DNA of 64,000 nucleotides, from the NCBI GenBank assembly GCA_950097015.1, contig CATNEN010000025.1, forward strand, positions 6,562,001-6,626,000, given 5' to 3'. The stretch is from Macrostomum hystrix (lineage: Eukaryota; Platyhelminthes; Macrostomidae). The notes under the pieces were generated by a model. The model saw nothing but the letters and a program-made list of their open reading frames with translations, was not told where the DNA came from and searched no databases. Both the position numbers and the translations under genes were made by a program. Positions 61,801-64,000 of the stretch are shown here, piece by piece (within the stretch, counting starts at the first letter, position 1; each line of letters opens with the position of its first letter).

Positions 61801-64000
61801 TGCACAGATCAAGAAGTTTAGGAAGAATTTGATAATTTGAGTACAGAAATATCGCTTACCATACCAAAAGCCGAGATAGACTGTTTGCGAAAGGTTTAAG
61901 TTTTAAATTTTCATTTCACCAAACATTGACTAAGCTACTTTATTGAGACAGTCCATGTCTTAGTCATTTTTTAAGTACATCGACTCTGCGGATTTACACT
62001 TTGAAATGAGAAATCATACAAGAGATGTACATTACATAGTTCCACAGTTTTTTTACAGATAGAATGTACGTCCGACACCTCTAAACTAACGCATAGCACG
62101 ACACACATAGTAGGCTCCAAGTTCGCTTATAGGGCTTAGTATCTTGTTAATTAATGAGAACCTACTGGATGATCTCCAGAGGCTGCCACAGTTGCAGCTC
62201 CATCACCAACGGAAATTTGCCGCTGCTGTTCCTGCACATTTTTTTATCATAAATAAATTTTTGGAACTTTTCAGAATCAGTCTACTATTAGTAGGCAAGC
62301 AGTGAGTACGCGATGCCTTTAATTTAATTATGCTTGCGTCACTCCGAAACCTGCTAGTCAAAAGAAAAACAGCACAACAGTCTGAACACAAATCTGTCTC
62401 GATTGGCATCATATCCTGGCCTCTGCTTACCCTAGCCTTCGTGGTGACTTCGGCTTCCAACTTTGGCGCGAGATTCACGGGTCGCTCATTGGAGTGAGCA
62501 TTCAGCAGAGCTGCAGTGTTTGATGCGGGGCGGCATGGAGCTAATGAAATTGGTTGATGAATCGCTTGCCGCGGAGGAGGAGTGGGAGAGAAGCGGAAGA
62601 GGAACGGAAGAGGAATAGAAGAGGACCGGAAGAGGACAGGAAGAGGAACGGAAGAGGAATAGAAAATAAACGGGGAGGACTGGAAAAGGACCGGAAGAGG
62701 TTCGGAAGAAGACCGGTAGAGGACTGGAAAAGGACTGGAAGAGGACCCGTAGAGGACTGGAAGAGGACTGGAAGAGGACCGGAAGAGGACAGGAAGAGGA
62801 ACGGAAGAGGAATAGAAAATAAACGGGGAGGACTGGAAAAGGACCGGAAGAGGTTCGGAAGAAGACCGGTAGAGGACTGGAAAAGGACTGGAAGAGGACC
62901 CGTAGAGGACTGGAAGAGGACTGGAAGAGGACCGGAAGAGGACAGGAAGAGGAACGGAAGAGGAATAGAAAATAAACGGGGAGGACTGGAAAAGGACCGG
63001 AAGAGGTTCGGAAGAAGACCGGTGGAGGACTGGAAGAGGACCGATAAAGGACTGGAAGAGGACTGGAAGAGGACTGGAAGAGGATTGGAAGAAGACTAGA
63101 AGAGGACTGGAAGAGCAGAAGAATGGCATTCTCTCAGTCTCTCACCCGGAAAGTTGGTGATGGCATCGTACTCTTCGCTAATTGGCTCGGTGCGGTACTC
63201 GTCCAGGCACTTGATCACGTGCACACCCACCATTGGCTTTCGGCCGAACTGGCGATGATCGCGCACCCGGATGTTCATGGGCGGCAGGTAGAGCGTCTCC
63301 TTTGGTAGCATGACGTCCATGAACAGCAGCGGCTGCATGAAGTTCGGATTTCGCTTCGTGTTCTTGATGACGTCTGAGGCGACCACGTGACCGCCGATCT
63401 CGAATTCGACACTCGGCGAGGTGACAGACATGAGCTGGAAGCTCTGCATGTTGCGCACGCCCCAGCAGAGAATCTCGATGCCAGTCCTCTGCAACACCGG
63501 CTTGATGCCGTCTGGCACAATGAAGAGGTCGGCGCCGCGCTTTGACGGCGTCGGCGGCATGGGCTCGGCGATCAGGAACAGCTCGAACGCGGCCAGCAGT
63601 TCGCCGCCCTCCTTGCCGCCCTTGAAGACTGGATGCCACTGCAGCACTGGGCGGCGGGGATCCGTGGGATCCAGCTTCACCATTGGCTGCACCAGCGCCC
63701 GGCCAAGGAATTCGTCCTCTCCGAGCTGGTCGGCGTCGAATATCTCGACGACCACCTGGCGGAGGGGCGGGTCAGATAAGTCAGAACTCTGAGTTAGAAT
63801 CATACGAGTTAGTTGGGAACATAGTGGTGTTAAGAATTTTGTGTAAGACAAATCAGTAAAAATTTGCGAATTTCTAACCGGCGGCGGATTGGCCTCGATG
63901 CTGTACGGGTCGCTGAACATTTCCGCGTTGTCGAAGATCAGGGTCTGGTCCCAGGTCGGGCACAGAGTCTGGTCGATGGTCTCGGTGACACCGGATCTGG
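52810..64000 (-). CDS. ferlin, C-terminal half (dysferlin/myoferlin/otoferlin family)
   Basis: The exons, in transcription order, are 64000-63879 (partial), 63755-63146, 62540-62431, 62225-62166, optional 60689-60621, 59971-59855 and 59387-59331, then 57541-57051, 56942-56303, 55773-55351, 54561-54452, 54368-54221, and finally 53540-53508 or 52842-52810. All phases agree; the constitutive set is 2745 bases (915 codons with the stop). Visible parts are the end of one C2 domain ([14 protein letters not shown]), a second ([17 protein letters not shown]), a linker, the ferlin marker [11 protein letters not shown], a C2 with acidic calcium-loop residues ([31 protein letters not shown]), the last C2 ([18 protein letters not shown]), and a TM anchor. 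Ferlins act in calcium-dependent membrane fusion and repair. [10 protein letters not shown] and RQFGRKP are dysferlin/myoferlin-like, while the C-terminal tail is more otoferlin-like. The 5' half lies beyond the window. Confidence 0.92.
52965..53110. repeat. three 44-bp tandem units
   Basis: Units carry GCGCCGATTGGAC and TAGCCAATGGGAATGAGTC. The region lies between the two ferlin terminal exons. The ATTGG/CCAAT pairs are a coincidence of the repeat unless shown otherwise. Confidence 0.75.
53508..53540 (-). CDS. ferlin alternative terminal exon A
   Basis: The acceptor is tcactattttcag|GGC; it reads [10 protein letters not shown] then TAA, phase 0, 33 bases. Joined to the TM exon it gives [17 protein letters not shown], the short luminal or extracellular tail after the TM helix, resembling the otoferlin end. 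Confidence 0.75.
   Translation of the reverse strand, partial: GLIARKVVGV
53683..54050 (-). mobile_element. SINE family B copy with 14-bp target duplication
   Basis: A full-length minus-strand copy with an (AAT)n-type tail on its left. It is flanked by the direct repeat AAGGATGAGATGAT (53669-53682 and 54051-54064), direct evidence of LINE-type target-primed insertion. It sits in the ferlin intron between the TM exon and terminal exon A. Confidence 0.9.
54221..54368 (-). CDS. ferlin TM exon
   Basis: The acceptor is cctacttcag|T and the donor is GCCATTCCG|gtgagc (phase 0). It encodes [20 protein letters not shown] and the TM helix [22 protein letters not shown](E/D)TSFLWF is a ferlin signature. 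Confidence 0.88.
54452..54561 (-). CDS. ferlin exon before the TM segment
   Basis: The acceptor is gatcccacag|GGC and the donor is CCGCCCAA|gtgagc. It encodes [20 protein letters not shown], then [16 protein letters not shown]. The split codon makes Asn (DPPNRPETSF). Confidence 0.85.
54988..55080 (+). mobile_element. SINE family A head fragment
   Basis: GGAGGTTGTAGCCTTGTGGT and GGGGTTCGATTCCAGACTCC (A and B boxes), then TGTCCTCTAGCAAGACACTT. It is truncated after that and lies in a ferlin intron. Confidence 0.65.
55351..55773 (-). CDS. ferlin exon, last C2 domain
   Basis: The acceptor is tcaccttag|GGC and the donor is CTCACG|gtgagc, 141 codons, phase 0 to 0. It encodes [37 protein letters not shown], and [20 protein letters not shown] with acidic loop residues. 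Confidence 0.9.
55925..56180. repeat. 16-bp purine minisatellite in a ferlin intron
   Basis: Units of GAGATGAGACATGGGA with variants, about 15 copies. Shadow ORFs ([12 protein letters not shown]) come from the complement. Confidence 0.88.
56303..56942 (-). CDS. ferlin exon, end of one C2 and start of the last
   Basis: The acceptor is aaattgccag|A and the donor is GTTAAG|gtagga. It encodes [20 protein letters not shown], then [48 protein letters not shown] and [16 protein letters not shown]. Confidence 0.92.
57051..57541 (-). CDS. ferlin exon with WWSKYY marker and start of a C2
   Basis: The acceptor is acctcctag|ATC and the donor is TTCGGACA|gtgagt. It encodes [20 protein letters not shown], then [17 protein letters not shown], and the C2 start [20 protein letters not shown]. 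Confidence 0.92.
57542..58564. other. ferlin intron, left part
   Basis: AT-rich. One short SINE A 3' fragment (GTTCAGTCCATGGACTGGG near 57768). No exon seen. Confidence 0.45.
58565..58975. repeat. 42-bp minisatellite, about 9.5 copies
   Basis: The unit contains GGCGCGGTGTGAAGATGTGG and GGAGGTGGGTGTCGGATTTT. Being 14 codons long it gives clean repeat ORFs on both strands ([14 protein letters not shown]), which I regard as non-coding. It lies in a ferlin intron. Confidence 0.93.
59331..59387 (-). CDS. candidate ferlin cassette exon 3 (19 codons)
   Basis: The acceptor is atcgtccag|GAG and the donor is AAAACG|gtcagt, phase 0 to 0. It encodes [19 protein letters not shown]. It is in frame with neighbouring ferlin exons, but without transcript data it could be chance. 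Confidence 0.4.
59855..59971 (-). CDS. candidate ferlin cassette exon 2, polybasic (39 codons)
   Basis: The acceptor is cctcgctgcag|AGG and the donor is AACAAA|gtaaat, phase 0 to 0. It encodes [20 protein letters not shown] followed by [19 protein letters not shown]. It is GC-rich against an AT-rich intron, as expected for coding DNA. The lysine/arginine patch could bind acidic lipids or act as a nuclear signal or protease site. Confidence 0.55.
60122..60305 (-). mobile_element. SINE family B copy, truncated
   Basis: Read on the minus strand it keeps the head and AATCAATGTGGCCTTGCCGC-type body (GCGGCAAGGCCACATTGATT), plus the CACCTGTG end; the middle is shortened. Confidence 0.6.
60621..60689 (-). 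CDS. candidate ferlin cassette exon 1 (23 codons)
   Basis: The acceptor is caatattcgaag|GAC and the donor is TATAAG|gtttca, phase 0 to 0. It encodes [20 protein letters not shown] then EYK, amphipathic and helical. The acceptor tract is weak, so support is moderate. Confidence 0.4.
60690..61390. other. ferlin intron, no feature
   Basis: AT-rich; no array, mobile element or plausible exon seen. Confidence 0.4.
61395..61750. repeat. degenerate GAGTGAGGTGGGTGCG repeat
   Basis: Purine-rich units of 16 to 18 bases with longer duplicated blocks (GGTGAGGATTGAGGTGGCTG occurs twice). It lies in a ferlin intron. The segment 61751-62165 has no feature. Confidence 0.85.
62166..62225 (-). CDS. ferlin linker exon (20 codons)
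   Basis: A NAGNAG acceptor (gaacagcag|CGG or gaacag|CAG) and donor CATCCA|gtaggt, phase 0. It encodes [20 protein letters not shown]; the NAGNAG choice adds or drops one Gln. Confidence 0.6.
62431..62540 (-). CDS. ferlin linker exon (36 codons)
   Basis: The acceptor is tttcattag|CT, completing the phase-1 codon of the previous exon. The donor is GCTAGG|gtaagc. It encodes [20 protein letters not shown] and [14 protein letters not shown]. Low complexity, typical of the linker before the WWSKYY region. Confidence 0.65.
62575..63118. repeat. purine minisatellite with 153-bp higher-order unit
   Basis: The base unit is GGAAGAGGACTGGAAGAGGA-like. A marker (AATAAACGGGGAGGACTGG) recurs at 62667, 62820 and 62973, exactly 153 bases apart, so the array grew by block duplication. 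It is almost pure purine on the plus strand and lies in a ferlin intron of about 600 bases. Confidence 0.92.
63146..63755 (-). CDS. ferlin exon, central C2 domain
   Basis: The acceptor is ctccgccag|GTG and the donor is TTTCCGG|gtgaga (phase 1). It encodes [63 protein letters not shown] and [20 protein letters not shown], all conserved ferlin blocks. Confidence 0.93.
63879..64000 (-). CDS. ferlin exon, partial at the window edge
   Basis: Open to the right edge. It encodes [20 protein letters not shown], then [13 protein letters not shown], with donor CCGCCG|gttaga (phase 0). This is the end of a C2 domain completed by the next exon. Confidence 0.9.

Noticed and set aside
61390-61812. ORF of 140 residues ([16 protein letters not shown])
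   Set aside because: Translation of the purine-rich intronic repeat.
62203-63129. A 308-residue minus-strand ORF rich in [11 protein letters not shown]
   Set aside because: Reads through a purine satellite and a ferlin linker exon; only the spliced exon part is supported.

Overview
This is animal (metazoan) nuclear DNA. The evidence is spliced genes with GT-AG introns (some only 79 to 110 bases, others several kilobases), a ferlin, an ankyrin-repeat protein, an intronless peptide-type GPCR, a secreted prohormone with dibasic cleavage sites, tRNA-derived SINEs and a mixed load of DNA transposons. The extreme load of micro- and minisatellites and the gene set would fit a flatworm or another lophotrochozoan. 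That placement is inference only; nothing here fixes the species.

Layout. Bases 1-126 hold the 3' end of a plus-strand gene. From 28.3 kb down to 1.5 kb runs one minus-strand ankyrin-repeat gene, rebuilt here from 13 exons whose phases agree at nearly every junction (about 875 residues). Its introns carry several large tandem arrays, including a 4.8-kb CACT-type array and a 2.4-kb 20-bp satellite. One intron also holds an intronless GPCR gene on the opposite strand (20935-22068). From 28.3 to 41.5 kb lies a transposon and satellite zone: an intact mariner (30.5-31.9 kb), a plus-strand exon with an RPA70N-like OB fold (32.4-33.1 kb), three satellites, an internally deleted Gypsy element with LTRs and a GTAT target duplication (37.0-38.9 kb), and an intact tyrosine-recombinase (Crypton-type) ORF (39.8-41.2 kb) flanked by a perfect inverted repeat.

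At 41.8-42.9 kb a minus-strand gene encodes a secreted precursor with 16 near-identical tandem peptides (core SYYWPGMWNF). Fifteen are followed by Gly-Lys-Arg or Gly-Lys-Gln; this is a probable new amidated neuropeptide family and the most interesting locus in the window. From 43.1 to 47.9 kb there are exons of an unidentified plus-strand gene whose intron has been filled by a Tc1-like element with long TIRs and a second TIR element. A small hAT-like MITE lies just upstream. A 30-bp satellite follows, then a single-exon gene for a Cys-rich type I membrane protein (50.0-50.6 kb).

From 52.8 kb to the right edge is the C-terminal half of a ferlin on the minus strand. It has C2 domains, a linker with three candidate phase-0 cassette exons (one strongly polybasic), a TM anchor, and two alternative 33-base terminal exons encoding related 10-residue tails. 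Apart from the possible pairing of a peptide precursor with a peptide-type GPCR in the same window, for which there is no evidence, the genes do not form a pathway. Most very long ORFs here are artefacts of stop-free tandem repeats.
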